From Bacillota bacterium (GTDB lineage Bacteria > Bacillota_I > Bacilli_A > Erysipelotrichales > Erysipelotrichaceae): DNA of 64,000 nt. The stretch's first letter is position 1, and each line of letters begins with the position of its first letter. The position numbers and the translations under genes were made by a program. Below the pieces are notes generated by a model that worked only from the letters and a program-made list of their open reading frames with translations, did not search any database and was not told where the DNA came from. Where the stretch lies: positions 1 through 64,000 of the forward strand of contig JAEWFD010000006.1 of NCBI GenBank assembly GCA_023388995.1. The letters run 5' to 3'. Below are positions 25,440-34,874 of this stretch, one piece after another.

Positions 25440-26838
25440 ATTCGTTCTCCTTTCGTTCGCTGTTAAACCATGTATGGTGATATTGAGCCAGCATCGCATC
25501 GCTTTCTTCCGGTCCGAAAGATCCTGAAAGATAAGATACAAGCGGCAAGTTTACTTCATGCACTTGTTCCATCATCCGATCGATATAATTCCAGCTGGTC
25601 TCGATTAATTCCCATTTAGGGAAGAGAGTTCGATCTTTGCTCATTGCAGCTTTCAGCAGGCGTTCATATGCTTCCGGTGTATTCAAGCGGTAAATATCCT
25701 GACAACTCTGGCAGAAATCCATGCTGACCACTTCGTTTTCATTGGTCTCACCTGGCTTCTTGGTATTAAACTGCAAATACACACCTTCATTTGGCTGTAT
25801 TTTGATAATCAAGACATTCCGCGGATGATCGGGGTCTGTTTGTTTAAATTGCACTACCACTTCCGTTTCCCGTTTCCACAGTTTTTTGCCGGTTCTGATA
25901 TAAAATGGAACATCCATCCATCTTGGATGATCAATGAACACCGTAAGCGCTGCATAGGTTTCCGTTGCCGAATCCGGCTGCACCTTATCTTCCATGCGGT
26001 AGTTTTCATATTGACCTAGCACCAGCTGCTTGCTGATGTTTTCTTGATCCATCGGCCGCAACTTGCGCAATACTTCAATTTGCTGCTTCTGAATGTCACC
26101 GTCTTCAGACGGTTCCATAGCAACCAATGACAAGATTTGGAACAAGTGATTTTGTACCATATCCTTGAGAGCACCGCTATCGTCATAATAGCCGCCTCTC
26201 GTTCCTACACCAACCGTCTCAAATGCCGAGATTTGAATATTTTCAATATAGTCTTTATTCCAAATCCCCTGAAAAATCGCATTATGGAAGCGGATTGACT
26301 GAATACTTTGAATCATTTCTTTTCCCAAGTAGTGATCAATATGATAAATCAGGTCTTTTGTGAAGACTTGTTCCATCACTGCATTAAGCTGTTTTGCCAA
26401 TGCCAATGTCTCGCCAAATGGTTTTTCGACGATTACGCTGCAATTGGTACATGCAATTTGCTTAAGTCCTTCCGTAACCGGCAGAAACATTTTCGGTGCC
26501 ACCGCAAAATAGAAGATATGCTCTTGATACTGTTTCGATTGGTAGAATGAGGCCAGCGTTTGGTACTCTTCCAAATTCGCAATGTCTACTTGCACATAAT
26601 GAATTTGCTTGGAAAATTGGTCAAATCGTTCTTGTGTAAATACTTCCTTTGCGAAGCGTTTCACCCAATCCCGCGCAATCGATTTATATTCATCTTGTGT
26701 AAAACTTCGTCTGCCAACAGCAATAATATCCCATATCGTTTCTTCTTTGTCTTGCAAGAATAATTTATACAAAGCAGGAAGCAGCTTCCGATATGTCAGA
26801 TCACCGCTTCCTCCAAAGATAGTAAACGCTTTATTCAT
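25426..26838 (-). CDS. zwf: Glucose-6-phosphate 1-dehydrogenase
   Basis: A 470-residue enzyme that oxidises glucose 6-phosphate to 6-phosphogluconolactone with NADP+. The N-terminal FGGSGDLTYRKLLPALY is the nucleotide-binding motif of the family. The substrate site YHIDHYLGKEMIQSIQSIRF contains the catalytic His and Lys near residue 180, and FYIRTGKKLWKRETEV is the second conserved block. The ATG at 26838 has GGGAGGG upstream and overlaps the end of gnd by eight bases. With gnd it supplies the oxidative pentose phosphate branch. No 6-phosphogluconolactonase (pgl) gene is visible in the cluster. Confidence 0.95.
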   Translation of the reverse strand: MNKAFTIFGGSGDLTYRKLLPALYKLFLQDKEETIWDIIAVGRRSFTQDEYKSIARDWVKRFAKEVFTQERFDQFSKQIHYVQVDIANLEEYQTLASFYQSKQYQEHIFYFAVAPKMFLPVTEGLKQIACTNCSVIVEKPFGETLALAKQLNAVMEQVFTKDLIYHIDHYLGKEMIQSIQSIRFHNAIFQGIWNKDYIENIQISAFETVGVGTRGGYYDDSGALKDMVQNHLFQILSLVAMEPSEDGDIQKQQIEVLRKLRPMDQENISKQLVLGQYENYRMEDKVQPDSATETYAALTVFIDHPRWMDVPFYIRTGKKLWKRETEVVVQFKQTDPDHPRNVLIIKIQPNEGVYLQFNTKKPGETNENEVVSMDFCQSCQDIYRLNTPEAYERLLKAAMSKDRTLFPKWELIETSWNYIDRMMEQVHEVNLPLVSYLSGSFGPEESDAMLAQYHHTWFNSERKENEYELL

Positions 26839-28243
26839 GAAGTCCCTCCCAATCATAATGGAAGTTACCCGGACGATCAATTCGTTCAAATGTATGTGCT
26901 CCAAAGAAATCTCGTTGTGCTTGAATTAAATTGGCTCCCATTTGCGGTGTTGCATAGGTGTCCAGATAAGCCAGCGCATTGCTGAGTGCTGTGACTGCAA
27001 TTCCATGTTGGATAGCCAGAACCAGAGTATTCCGCAATGTATCAAGCGACTGATTGATATGCTGCAGGAAGAACTCATCAAAGATAAGATTGGACAGGTT
27101 GGCATTGCGTTCATATGCGTTTACGATGTTTTCCAGGAATTTGGCTTGAATGATACAGCCCCCGCGAAAAATGCTGGCAATTTGGCCAAATGGCAGCTGC
27201 CAGTTGTATTCCTTGCCCGCAACTTCCAATAGTTTAAATCCTTGGGCATAAGCCGCAATTTTACCGGCATACAGGCTTGCCCGCACCAGTTCAATCAATG
27301 CTTCTGTATCTTGCACAGCCATTGGTTCCGGACGTTTGATTACTTTGCTTCCGTTTATGCGATGTTCTAATTGGTTGGACATAAACCGGGCATTAACCGC
27401 TGCCGTAATCAGGGAAATATCGACACCGAGTTCAATTGCTTCTAAATTAACCCACTTCCCGGTACCTTTCTGGCTTGCCTTGTCTACAATCAGATCAATT
27501 AATTCCTGCGTACTTTCCGGATCTTTGGTTTCAAAAATACGAGCAGTAATACCTATCAAATAGCTATGCAATTCACCTTCATTCCAGTTATGGAATATAG
27601 CTGCCAGTTCTTGATTGGTGAAACCTCCTAATTCTTTCAGTAAGCGGTATGCCTCCACAATCAGCTGCATATCTGCATATTCTATGCCGTTGTGAACCAT
27701 TTTGACATAATGCCCCGCACCACCTGTCGCGATATAGGTACAGCATGGATCATTTCCAACTTTCGCAGAGATATCTTCCAAAATGGGCTGGATATGGCGG
27801 TATGCCTCCGCATCGCCACCGGGCATGATGGCAGGGCCAAGCCGCGCGCCTTTTTCACCGCCGGAAACGCCCACGCCAAAGAAATGAATTTTTTTCTCTT
27901 TTAAATATTGATAGCGGCGTTCACTGTCCTTAAAGTAAGAGTTTCCGCCGTCAATGATAATATCTCCTGGTTCCAAGTATGGCAGCAGCTGTTCAACCAT
28001 CCCGTCAACAGCAGCACCAGCTTTTATCATCAGCATAATCTTGCGGGGGCTGGTGAGATTTGCACACACATCCTCCAACGAATAATGACCTTTTAAGTTC
28101 GCATGAGGATGAGATGCCAATACTTCATCAATCACAGAAGTTGTTCGATTATAAATCGCTACTTGGTATCCATGATCAGCCATATTGAGTGCGAGATTAC
28201 TTCCCATTACGGATAGTCCAATGACTGCAATATCTTGTTTCAT
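26831..28243 (-). CDS. gnd: 6-phosphogluconate dehydrogenase, decarboxylating
   Basis: A 470-residue enzyme that converts 6-phosphogluconate to ribulose 5-phosphate and CO2 with NADP+. The cofactor fold (IAVIGLSVMGSNLALNMADHG) has the Asn-Arg pair YNRTTS, which favours NADP+. The catalytic region GVGVSGGEKGARLGPAIMPGG and GAGHYVKMVHNGIEYADMQ carry the substrate-binding residues and the catalytic Lys. Length is that of the dimeric E. coli-type enzyme. A TATAAT at 28274-28279 and AGAGGAGG precede it. It heads a coupled gnd-zwf-cyclase operon. Confidence 0.96.
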   Translation of the reverse strand: MKQDIAVIGLSVMGSNLALNMADHGYQVAIYNRTTSVIDEVLASHPHANLKGHYSLEDVCANLTSPRKIMLMIKAGAAVDGMVEQLLPYLEPGDIIIDGGNSYFKDSERRYQYLKEKKIHFFGVGVSGGEKGARLGPAIMPGGDAEAYRHIQPILEDISAKVGNDPCCTYIATGGAGHYVKMVHNGIEYADMQLIVEAYRLLKELGGFTNQELAAIFHNWNEGELHSYLIGITARIFETKDPESTQELIDLIVDKASQKGTGKWVNLEAIELGVDISLITAAVNARFMSNQLEHRINGSKVIKRPEPMAVQDTEALIELVRASLYAGKIAAYAQGFKLLEVAGKEYNWQLPFGQIASIFRGGCIIQAKFLENIVNAYERNANLSNLIFDEFFLQHINQSLDTLRNTLVLAIQHGIAVTALSNALAYLDTYATPQMGANLIQAQRDFFGAHTFERIDRPGNFHYDWEGLHE

Positions 28244-28454
28244 AAAAAATCCTCCTCTAACGTAGTTACTTTATATTATACGCATAACCTTGTCTCTTCA
28301 CTAGTAATTTGCCTTTCTATAAGGAACGCTGCTGGTTTAGGATATTCATGATTATTAAGGTAGAGCAATGCCTGCCTTATTCACTTATGTTGTTGTTTGC
28401 AGGGGCACTATTTACCTGCTAAGTCTGAATGTCTCAAAGGAAAGTTATTTACGC

Positions 28455-28486
28455 AAAAAAAAACGAAAGCTGCTTGCGGCTTCCGT
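28455..28486 (-). terminator. Intrinsic terminator after the HpaI-type aldolase
   Basis: On the minus strand ACGGAAGC and GCTTTCGT form an eight-base stem with one mismatch around CGCAAGCA, followed by nine T residues. It closes the PTS/aldolase operon. The 28244-28454 stretch above it holds only the gnd upstream region. Confidence 0.82.
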
Positions 28487-28495
28487 CTCTTGCTT

Positions 28496-29215
28496 CTATT
28501 TCTTCCATAATTCCCGCTGCTTCTGCAGCCCCTGATACAAGATGTCCGTATCAATTGCTGATACCGCAAACTGAACTTGATCTTGAAACTGCTGAATCAT
28601 TGCTTCCTTGCCAATGATACCGAATTCTATACTCTGATCATCACATAGATCAGCAATGTTTTTCATAATAGCTAACTGCTCTTCACGCATGACATCACCA
28701 GGATGGCCTAATGAAATGGCCAGATCAGCAGGGCCAATCACAATCCCATCCAAATACTCCTGAACAGCTAGTTCAGCTGCGTGCTGAACTCCGGTTAAAG
28801 TTTCAATCTGCACATATACTTTGCAAGTTGCATTTGCTTCTGCGATTGCTTCCTGGTGGGTAATTGCTTTGCGGTATATTGTATTGGCCCCACCTGCATA
28901 TCCCCGTACCCCCAAAGGCGGGTATTTTGCGAATTGCACGATTTCCGCAACCTGAGCAGCGTGTTCTACCATTGGCACGAGAATACCAGTCGCTCCCGCA
29001 TCCAAGGTCTTGCAAATTTCGGTTTTCGAGATTTCCGAAATCCTAACGATTACATTCAGCTGAATAGACTTGGCATACATAGATAAATCATGCAGCTCCT
29101 GAAAGCTATAAAAGCCATGTTCATTATCCAAAAGTACAAAATCATAGCCAATTTCCTTCATGATTGCCAATGTTCCCATATGCTTGGCAACTTTCACCAA
29201 TGCGCCTACATTCAT
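28496..29215 (-). CDS. HpcH/HpaI-family aldolase (2-keto-3-deoxy-sugar-acid type)
   Basis: A 239-residue class II pyruvate aldolase. Motifs include FVLLDNEHGFYSFQELHDL near the start (acidic metal ligand and catalytic His), TGILVPMVEHAAQVAEIV, the PPLGVRGYAG phosphate/arginine loop near residue 100, and VYVQIETLTGVQHA carrying the metal-binding Glu. It resembles GarL (2-dehydro-3-deoxyglucarate aldolase) and HpaI. The gene is last in the PTS operon, 12 bases below the PRD regulator, so it probably cleaves a keto-deoxy acid made from the imported sugar. Confidence 0.87.
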   Translation of the reverse strand: MNVGALVKVAKHMGTLAIMKEIGYDFVLLDNEHGFYSFQELHDLSMYAKSIQLNVIVRISEISKTEICKTLDAGATGILVPMVEHAAQVAEIVQFAKYPPLGVRGYAGGANTIYRKAITHQEAIAEANATCKVYVQIETLTGVQHAAELAVQEYLDGIVIGPADLAISLGHPGDVMREEQLAIMKNIADLCDDQSIEFGIIGKEAMIQQFQDQVQFAVSAIDTDILYQGLQKQRELWKK

Positions 29216-29227
29216 ATGTATGCCTCC

Positions 29228-31318
29228 TTACGATTTTGGATGTAACTCCTGATGTTTGATGTAAGATAAAATTTCTTCTGCACTTTTTGCGTGATCCAGA
29301 ATCTGGAAGAAATGCTCTTCATTAAATAAGGCCAGCAGCTGCGACATCGCCGGCAAATGCTGGTGATTGTCAAGAGCGCTTAAGAAGAAGATATATTTGA
29401 CCGGGTTATTCTCGCTTTCGCCAAATGGCAGCGGCTGTTTTACTGTAGCAATTCCCATCGCACAACGATTTGCTCCAAATTCCGGTTTTGTGTGCGGAAT
29501 GGCGATATGCTGCGCAATCACCATTGCCTGCGGCTTGCCTTCATTAATCTCAATGATCTTTTGCACATAAGAATAATTCACGGCACCATTTTCAATCAGC
29601 GGTTTACTCGCCTGCAAGATGGCTTCTTTCCAGTCGCTTGCTTCTATTTGCAATAATATCTGATCATTTCCAATGATATCCGACAGCAGCAAGCCATCTT
29701 CCTGCTGCTTGTTTTTCATGCGGTTAGGGGATGAGAAATACTGCAGGAAATCATGGTATAAGGATGCTTCATCCTTAATCTCTCCATGCTTCTTGATAAT
29801 ATCGATAATCACATCAATATTTGGCTGCTTAAACATAGGATTCTTCAAGCGGGCATAGACTTCTCCCATCACATCATATTTTTCCCGCATATCCATGATA
29901 GGGCTTACGCGAATGATCGGAATATCGGGATTCATCATATTTGATTGCGATATTGTTGTGAAGATAATATCCACGACATCCTCATATTCATGCATTTTAT
30001 TGTATTCAATCGGATCATAGAAATATAGTTCAGGAAACATCTCCTGCAATTGGTGATATAGAATCGCCGATGATCCGATGCCGTTGGTACACACCACCAG
30101 CGCTCTTTTTTGAGGAATTTCGTCACTCACTCTTTGCTTGGAGAAAATGGCCGCAAAATGCACCGTCAAATAAGCCAGTTCATCTTCCGGTATTTCCGTA
30201 TCAAAAAGTACATTCAGCGGGCGCATTGTCTCTTCCACCAAGGAATAGAAATCCTTGTATTGCAGCTGAATCTTGCTTCGCAGTGGATTAAAGATCGGCA
30301 GTTTATATTTCAGACGATAATAAGCAGGCCGCAAGTGCGAATAGAGCTGCTTAAAAATTTCCTTGGTATCTTTATAATAACTCCCGCTTAAGAACTCAAA
30401 GCGAGTCATGATGCGATGCACGATATCTGTGATCAATGCTTTGTCAGGCGTATCCTCATTCACATTGCCAATAGAAACAGCTAAAATCCATGCACTGATA
30501 TAGTATCTTTCCCGTTCACTCATTCCTTCAATATTTTTGTAGCACGTTAAAAGCTGTGTCGTAAACACGTACTCTTTCATTGATTCAATTGCTATATCAC
30601 CTGGTAATACCGGTTGCTCTGATTGCAATCCGGAGTTGATTCTAGCCTTTAACAAAATAAAAATATAAATGAATTCATCCAATCGATCCCCAACAAACAC
30701 CAGCTGGTGCTTTTCTGATAACTCTGAAATCACCAGCTTGGAATAGGCAAAGGTATCTATATGCAAATCATCAATGAATTGATTGAATACTGTCATATTT
30801 TTCTCATTGGACAACGAGAGCATAACTTGCTTCATCATGTAGCTGCGTAAGTGCAGCTCATCACCTTGCAGAAAGTATCCTTTTTCGCGATTATTGGCAA
30901 CCTTAATTTCATGATGATCCAACTCTTCCTGCAAATCTTTCAAGTCTAACAGAACGGTGGAACGGCTGATCTGTAAGCCTTGAATGAAATGTTGCAGGGA
31001 AACATAGTCACTGTTCATAAACAGCAGCAAATAAATATAGATCATTCGTTCCTGCTTATTAAAGTAATATTGGTTTTTGACCGGATGTTCAAGATAAAAG
31101 GAAAGAAGGAACTTTCGCGTTTCGGACGCCATCTGCAGTTCTTTTGCAGCACCAACCACAATGGCAGGATAGCCGTGATTTTGGACAAGGGTATTGAGTT
31201 TATCAAGGCGATACAGCAATTGCCGTTTTGTTAATTGCAACTCTGTTTCCAGATCAGCTGTAGTCATCATCGTCCGACTCAATATCGTATCAATTAAGAG
31301 TGCTAATTCCTGATCCAT
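29228..31318 (-). CDS. PRD-domain transcriptional activator with EIIB and EIIA modules
   Basis: A 696-residue BglG/ManR/LevR-type regulator. N-terminal HTH units occupy residues 1-170, followed by two PRD domains (about 190-400). The second has YSHLRPAYYRLKYKLP and YLTVHFAAIFSK with the phosphorylatable His residues. Next are a EIIB-like module (RALVVCTNGIGSSAI, Cys near residue 415) and a C-terminal EIIA domain (540-690) with the active His in HIAIPHTKPEFG. PTS phosphotransfer would thus control DNA binding. The EIIA domain is clearly homologous to the free EIIA encoded at 35176 in the same operon, so it likely reads the same transporter. Confidence 0.92.
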   Translation of the reverse strand: MDQELALLIDTILSRTMMTTADLETELQLTKRQLLYRLDKLNTLVQNHGYPAIVVGAAKELQMASETRKFLLSFYLEHPVKNQYYFNKQERMIYIYLLLFMNSDYVSLQHFIQGLQISRSTVLLDLKDLQEELDHHEIKVANNREKGYFLQGDELHLRSYMMKQVMLSLSNEKNMTVFNQFIDDLHIDTFAYSKLVISELSEKHQLVFVGDRLDEFIYIFILLKARINSGLQSEQPVLPGDIAIESMKEYVFTTQLLTCYKNIEGMSERERYYISAWILAVSIGNVNEDTPDKALITDIVHRIMTRFEFLSGSYYKDTKEIFKQLYSHLRPAYYRLKYKLPIFNPLRSKIQLQYKDFYSLVEETMRPLNVLFDTEIPEDELAYLTVHFAAIFSKQRVSDEIPQKRALVVCTNGIGSSAILYHQLQEMFPELYFYDPIEYNKMHEYEDVVDIIFTTISQSNMMNPDIPIIRVSPIMDMREKYDVMGEVYARLKNPMFKQPNIDVIIDIIKKHGEIKDEASLYHDFLQYFSSPNRMKNKQQEDGLLLSDIIGNDQILLQIEASDWKEAILQASKPLIENGAVNYSYVQKIIEINEGKPQAMVIAQHIAIPHTKPEFGANRCAMGIATVKQPLPFGESENNPVKYIFFLSALDNHQHLPAMSQLLALFNEEHFFQILDHAKSAEEILSYIKHQELHPKS

Positions 31319-31351
31319 GGTCGTTCCTCCTTTCTTTTTCTTTTTTTATGA

Positions 31352-31984
31352 TTATTTGCTGCGTGTGGAATCAATAATTGTCTTGATTTTGACTGCATTC
31401 GCTGCAATTTCAGCCGTTGTGCCCTTCGTGAGCAAAGAGCCGAACGCGCAGATTTCTGTTCCTGCTTCTACCCATTCAGCTAGGTTATCCAAGCTGATAC
31501 CTCCGGATGCCAATACAGGAACATAAGGCATAGGTGTTTTATAGATTGTCACCAAATCGCTGCCATAGAAGTTTGCAATCGGGAAGGCTTTAATCATCGA
31601 AGCTCCAGCCTCTAAAGCCTCCACAATTTCAGTGCCGGTGGAACAGCCTGGGCAATATGGAATTTGATATAAATTACATAAGCGAGCAACCCGTTCTTTG
31701 AAGTTTGGTGAAATAATGAACTCTGCCCCCTTCATAATTGCCATCCGCGCTGTTTCCCCTTCCAAAACAGTGCCAGCCCCAACAACCAAGCGGTCTTGGA
31801 ATGTCTCTTTCAAAGCCGCAATGACTTCTCCGGCATTGGGATAAGTATAACTGATTTCCAGAACATCGATACCGCCATCCAAGCACCCTTGGGCAATTTC
31901 GTGTGCTCGTTCAATGCTTTTGGTACGGACAATCGCCATTGCTCCGGTTTGTTCCATGCGATTCAGTAAATTGCTTCTTTGCAT
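31352..31984 (-). CDS. KDPG/KHG aldolase family protein
   Basis: A 210-residue class I aldolase of the Eda family. GAGTVLEGETARMAIMKGA and FIISPNF mark the barrel. CPGCSTGTEIVEALEAGA followed by SMIKAFPIANFYG holds the Schiff-base lysine (near residue 133). The usual E-x-x-x-R near residue 45 reads LEISYTYPNA, so the catalytic Glu is present but the following residues differ from classical Eda. It may act on a related 2-keto-3-deoxy-6-phospho acid. It sits between the dihydrodipicolinate synthase-like gene (10-base gap) and the PRD regulator, in the PTS operon. Confidence 0.88.
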   Translation of the reverse strand: MQRSNLLNRMEQTGAMAIVRTKSIERAHEIAQGCLDGGIDVLEISYTYPNAGEVIAALKETFQDRLVVGAGTVLEGETARMAIMKGAEFIISPNFKERVARLCNLYQIPYCPGCSTGTEIVEALEAGASMIKAFPIANFYGSDLVTIYKTPMPYVPVLASGGISLDNLAEWVEAGTEICAFGSLLTKGTTAEIAANAVKIKTIIDSTRSK

Positions 31985-31994
31985 ATCAAATTCC

Positions 31995-32882
31995 TCACTT
32001 CAACTTTCCATAATGCTTTAAAACATCCGCAATGGCATCTGTATGCTGCTCTGCAAGCGGTAAAATCGGCAGCCGTGGATTCCCGACCGGAATGCCCATC
32101 ATTTGAATCAAACGCTTCAATGCAGATGGAACTGTTCCAAGCGGCAATACTTTGCGCAAAACATCAACATCAGCTTGCGCTGTTTGTGCTTGTTCCAGAT
32201 TTCCTGCCTTGTAATTTTTGACAATAGAAACAATTACTTCGGTAATCACGTTGCTTGTAGCAGCAACTGTTCCGGCAGCACCAAGCTGCATCGCTTCTAA
32301 AATCTTGGAATCAGAGCCAACCAGAACAGAAAACTCCGTACCTTTTGTGACTTCTAAATAGCCCTTAAAGTTCTCCATGTTCCCGCTGCTGTCCTTAATA
32401 CCTACAATATTCTTGCATGGCAGCAGCGCTTGCAAGGTTGCCGGATCAATATTCACCCCTGTATTCTTAGGCATATTATACAATACAATCGGAATGGCAA
32501 TGGCATCTGCAATGGCACGATAATGTTGAATCAATTCGTTTTGCCCTAACGGCAGAAAATAAGGAGTGATAACAGATATGGCATCTGCTCCCACTTCTTC
32601 ATAGCGTTTGGCAAGCTGAATGGTTTCCTGCGTGCCGCATGCCCCTGCTCCAACATATACCGGAACACGATGATTTACATAATCAATCACCGCTTTTGCA
32701 TAGGCTACTTTTTCATCATCATGCAAACTGAAGAATTCCCCGTTGGTTCCTAAAATAAACAGACCATCTACATGACGTTCCAGCAAATACTCAATTAGTT
32801 GATAAGCTGCATGCAGGTTAATTTTTCCCTCATCGTCAAATGGTGTTACCATTGCTGGTATTACTCCTTGTGGTTTTATCAT
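31995..32882 (-). CDS. Dihydrodipicolinate synthase / N-acetylneuraminate lyase superfamily aldolase
   Basis: A 295-residue class I (beta/alpha)8 lyase. LFILGTNGEFFSL replaces the GTTGE of DapA. The catalytic Tyr is in IVLYNMPKNTG and the Schiff-base Lys in NIVGIKDSSGNM near residue 163. GVIPAMVTPFDDEGKI is the usual N-terminus. The operon context (PTS, SIS isomerase, KDPG aldolase) argues against lysine synthesis and for cleavage or dehydration of a sugar-derived keto acid, as in the KDG aldolase, YagE-like and NanA branches. The exact substrate is unknown. Separated from the SIS gene by only four bases. Confidence 0.9.
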   Translation of the reverse strand: MIKPQGVIPAMVTPFDDEGKINLHAAYQLIEYLLERHVDGLFILGTNGEFFSLHDDEKVAYAKAVIDYVNHRVPVYVGAGACGTQETIQLAKRYEEVGADAISVITPYFLPLGQNELIQHYRAIADAIAIPIVLYNMPKNTGVNIDPATLQALLPCKNIVGIKDSSGNMENFKGYLEVTKGTEFSVLVGSDSKILEAMQLGAAGTVAATSNVITEVIVSIVKNYKAGNLEQAQTAQADVDVLRKVLPLGTVPSALKRLIQMMGIPVGNPRLPILPLAEQHTDAIADVLKHYGKLK

Positions 32883-32886
32883 TTTG

Positions 32887-33486
32887 TTACCTTTCTAAAA
32901 TGGATTTTCCAAGAGCACCGCCCGGATGCCATTTCACATACTCTTCCGGTGTCAGTTGATAGTGGTTTTGCAGCAGCAGGCTTAGACATTGCAAAACAAT
33001 GATTTCCGCCAGTATCGAAATGCGCGGCGGCTTGTTCATGGAGTCTCCTTCCTGCTTGATGCTGGCAAGCAGCAAGACATCGCTATGAGTTGCCAGCCAA
33101 GATGCAGCATTGCCTGTTACAGCAATGATCGATGCCCCATTCTTCTTCAATGTTTCCACAGTGCCGATCAACTCGGTTGTTTCTCCGCTGTTGGAAATGG
33201 CAATTACCACATCTCCTGCAAGAACTTGTCCCGAACTGCCATGGACAGCCTCGGTTCCATGCAATTCATAAGCAGGTGTACCTGTCGAAGAAAGCAAGGA
33301 AGCAATATAGGAAGATACATGGCCCGGTTTGCCAATTCCGGTTACATGCACCCGATTTTTTCGTTCTTGGGCAGTCAAAATCAATTCTTTGGCTTGCTCT
33401 AAGGAAGCCACATCAATTTGTTCAAAATACGTTTTTAATTCCTGATCGACAGTTTCAAGGTAATTCTGAATTTCATTTTGTTTCAT
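32887..33486 (-). CDS. SIS-domain phosphosugar isomerase
   Basis: A 199-residue single SIS-domain protein. VHVTGIGKPGHVSSYIASLL and the AISNSGETTELIGTVETLKK motif form the sugar-phosphate binding site, and IIAVTGNAASWLA follows. The C-terminus KWHPGGALGKSI is typical of arabinose-5-phosphate isomerase/KpsF-GutQ-like proteins but without the CBS pair, so this is a short catabolic type. ATG 33486 was chosen over an ATG at 33495, which would lie directly on the ribosome site. It likely isomerises the phosphosugar delivered by the PTS. Confidence 0.87.
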   Translation of the reverse strand: MKQNEIQNYLETVDQELKTYFEQIDVASLEQAKELILTAQERKNRVHVTGIGKPGHVSSYIASLLSSTGTPAYELHGTEAVHGSSGQVLAGDVVIAISNSGETTELIGTVETLKKNGASIIAVTGNAASWLATHSDVLLLASIKQEGDSMNKPPRISILAEIIVLQCLSLLLQNHYQLTPEEYVKWHPGGALGKSILER

Positions 33487-33514
33487 AACACACATTCCTT
33501 TTCCTTATAAAGCA

Positions 33515-33543
33515 AAGAACAAGGATTTCAACTCCTTGTTCTT
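33515..33543 (-). terminator. Intra-operon hairpin between EIIC and SIS genes
   Basis: AAGAACAAGGA and TCCTTGTTCTT form an 11-base stem around TTTCAAC, with a weak T run. It lies 17 bases below the EIIC stop. It may stabilise the upstream PTS mRNA or partly terminate transcription, lowering expression of the enzymes relative to the transporter. Confidence 0.6.
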
Positions 33544-33559
33544 CACGGATGACAATGAA

Positions 33560-34846
33560 TTAACGGAAGAACCCAAGGATCCAGTTGATAATCGTTCCGA
33601 TGATATTGTAGTCAATATTCGGGAAGGATGCTCCTTCGATTCCCATTGCAGCAAATGCCGGATACAAAATCAGTGGCAGTGCAACAAGTCCGATACCTAC
33701 CAGGAAGGATCCCACCAAAGCACCTTTCCAACCACCATATGCGTTTCCAAATACACCGCTCGTTCCGCCTGAGAAGAAGCAGATACCGGCAGCCGGAATC
33801 ATAATCACAGGACTCTTGAACACAATCATCATCATCATTGCGAACAAACCGCCTAAGAAAGATCCCACAAATCCGATTACAACAGCTGTAGGAGCAAACG
33901 GGAAGATTGCCGGACAGTCAACTGCTGGTTTTGAATTAGGAATATATTTTTCGGAGATAGCAACGAATGCTGCAGTAATTTCAGCAATAAATTGACGTAC
34001 CCCGTAAATCAGAACGCTCATGCCAGCTGCAAATTGCAACCCTTGCAGCAATGGATAGATAAACCATACATCATTGCCTGCCATTTTCAAAACCAATTCC
34101 ATATTGCCTGTTGCTACGTTTGCGAATACCGCAATGTAGAACAAGACGACCATAAACAAGGCAATAGAGAATACAAAGTCACGGAACAAATCAAATACTT
34201 TAGGCATTTGAATGGTGCTAGCGTCTTTTGTTTGGCCATCTTTATTGAAACCAGCCATCAATTTGCCAACATAACCAGCAAATGCATATCCGATTGCGTT
34301 GAAGTGACCGATTGCAAGGTTGTCACTGCCGACAATTTTATTCATGAACGGCTGTGCCAGTGTAGGGAGTGCCGCTCCGCAGAAACCAAGGATAATACCA
34401 CCTAATACAACAGTTACCCAAAGAGGCATACCGTGAGCAATAAATACCAATGCCAGAACACATGCGAAATACAAGAAGTGCTGACCTGTTAAGAAAATCG
34501 CCTTGAAGTTTGTATATTTTGCAAACAGCAAGTTAGCAACAAATCCCACTACAACTACAAGGGCAACTTCGGTACCATAGGTATTCAATGCCATTGCAGT
34601 AGCAATTTCTACTTGGGTAGTAACTCCTTCAATGCCAAATCCGGCATTGAATAGTGTTGTAAAGTTAGTGACAATACCGCTCAATGCACTTGACCCGATA
34701 TTGAAGATCATAAATCCCATAATTGTTTTTGCAGTTCCGGAAATAACATCTTTCGCAGATTTCTTTTGCAACAACAAACCCACCAAGGCAATTGTTCCAA
34801 CAATCAACGATGTATTACGAATCTGCATTAAAATAGCATTCATCAT
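33560..34846 (-). CDS. PTS EIIC permease, SgaT/UlaA (EIIC-GAT) type
   Basis: A 428-residue polytopic permease with about ten hydrophobic segments. VGFVANLLFAKYTNFKAIFL near residue 100, then TGQHFLYFACVLALVF, and FNAIGYAFAGYVGKL match the SgaT/UlaA branch used for ascorbate and related substrates. The C-terminal PFAPTAVVIGFVGSFLGGLF is also characteristic. Accompanying IIB and IIA genes are upstream. The sequence does not distinguish ascorbate from other sugar acids; the downstream enzymes are not the ula set (no UlaD/E/F), so another substrate is likely. Confidence 0.88.
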   Translation of the reverse strand: MMNAILMQIRNTSLIVGTIALVGLLLQKKSAKDVISGTAKTIMGFMIFNIGSSALSGIVTNFTTLFNAGFGIEGVTTQVEIATAMALNTYGTEVALVVVVGFVANLLFAKYTNFKAIFLTGQHFLYFACVLALVFIAHGMPLWVTVVLGGIILGFCGAALPTLAQPFMNKIVGSDNLAIGHFNAIGYAFAGYVGKLMAGFNKDGQTKDASTIQMPKVFDLFRDFVFSIALFMVVLFYIAVFANVATGNMELVLKMAGNDVWFIYPLLQGLQFAAGMSVLIYGVRQFIAEITAAFVAISEKYIPNSKPAVDCPAIFPFAPTAVVIGFVGSFLGGLFAMMMMIVFKSPVIMIPAAGICFFSGGTSGVFGNAYGGWKGALVGSFLVGIGLVALPLILYPAFAAMGIEGASFPNIDYNIIGTIINWILGFFR

Positions 34847-34874
34847 AAATTGAACTCCTCTTTCTTTCTTAGTA

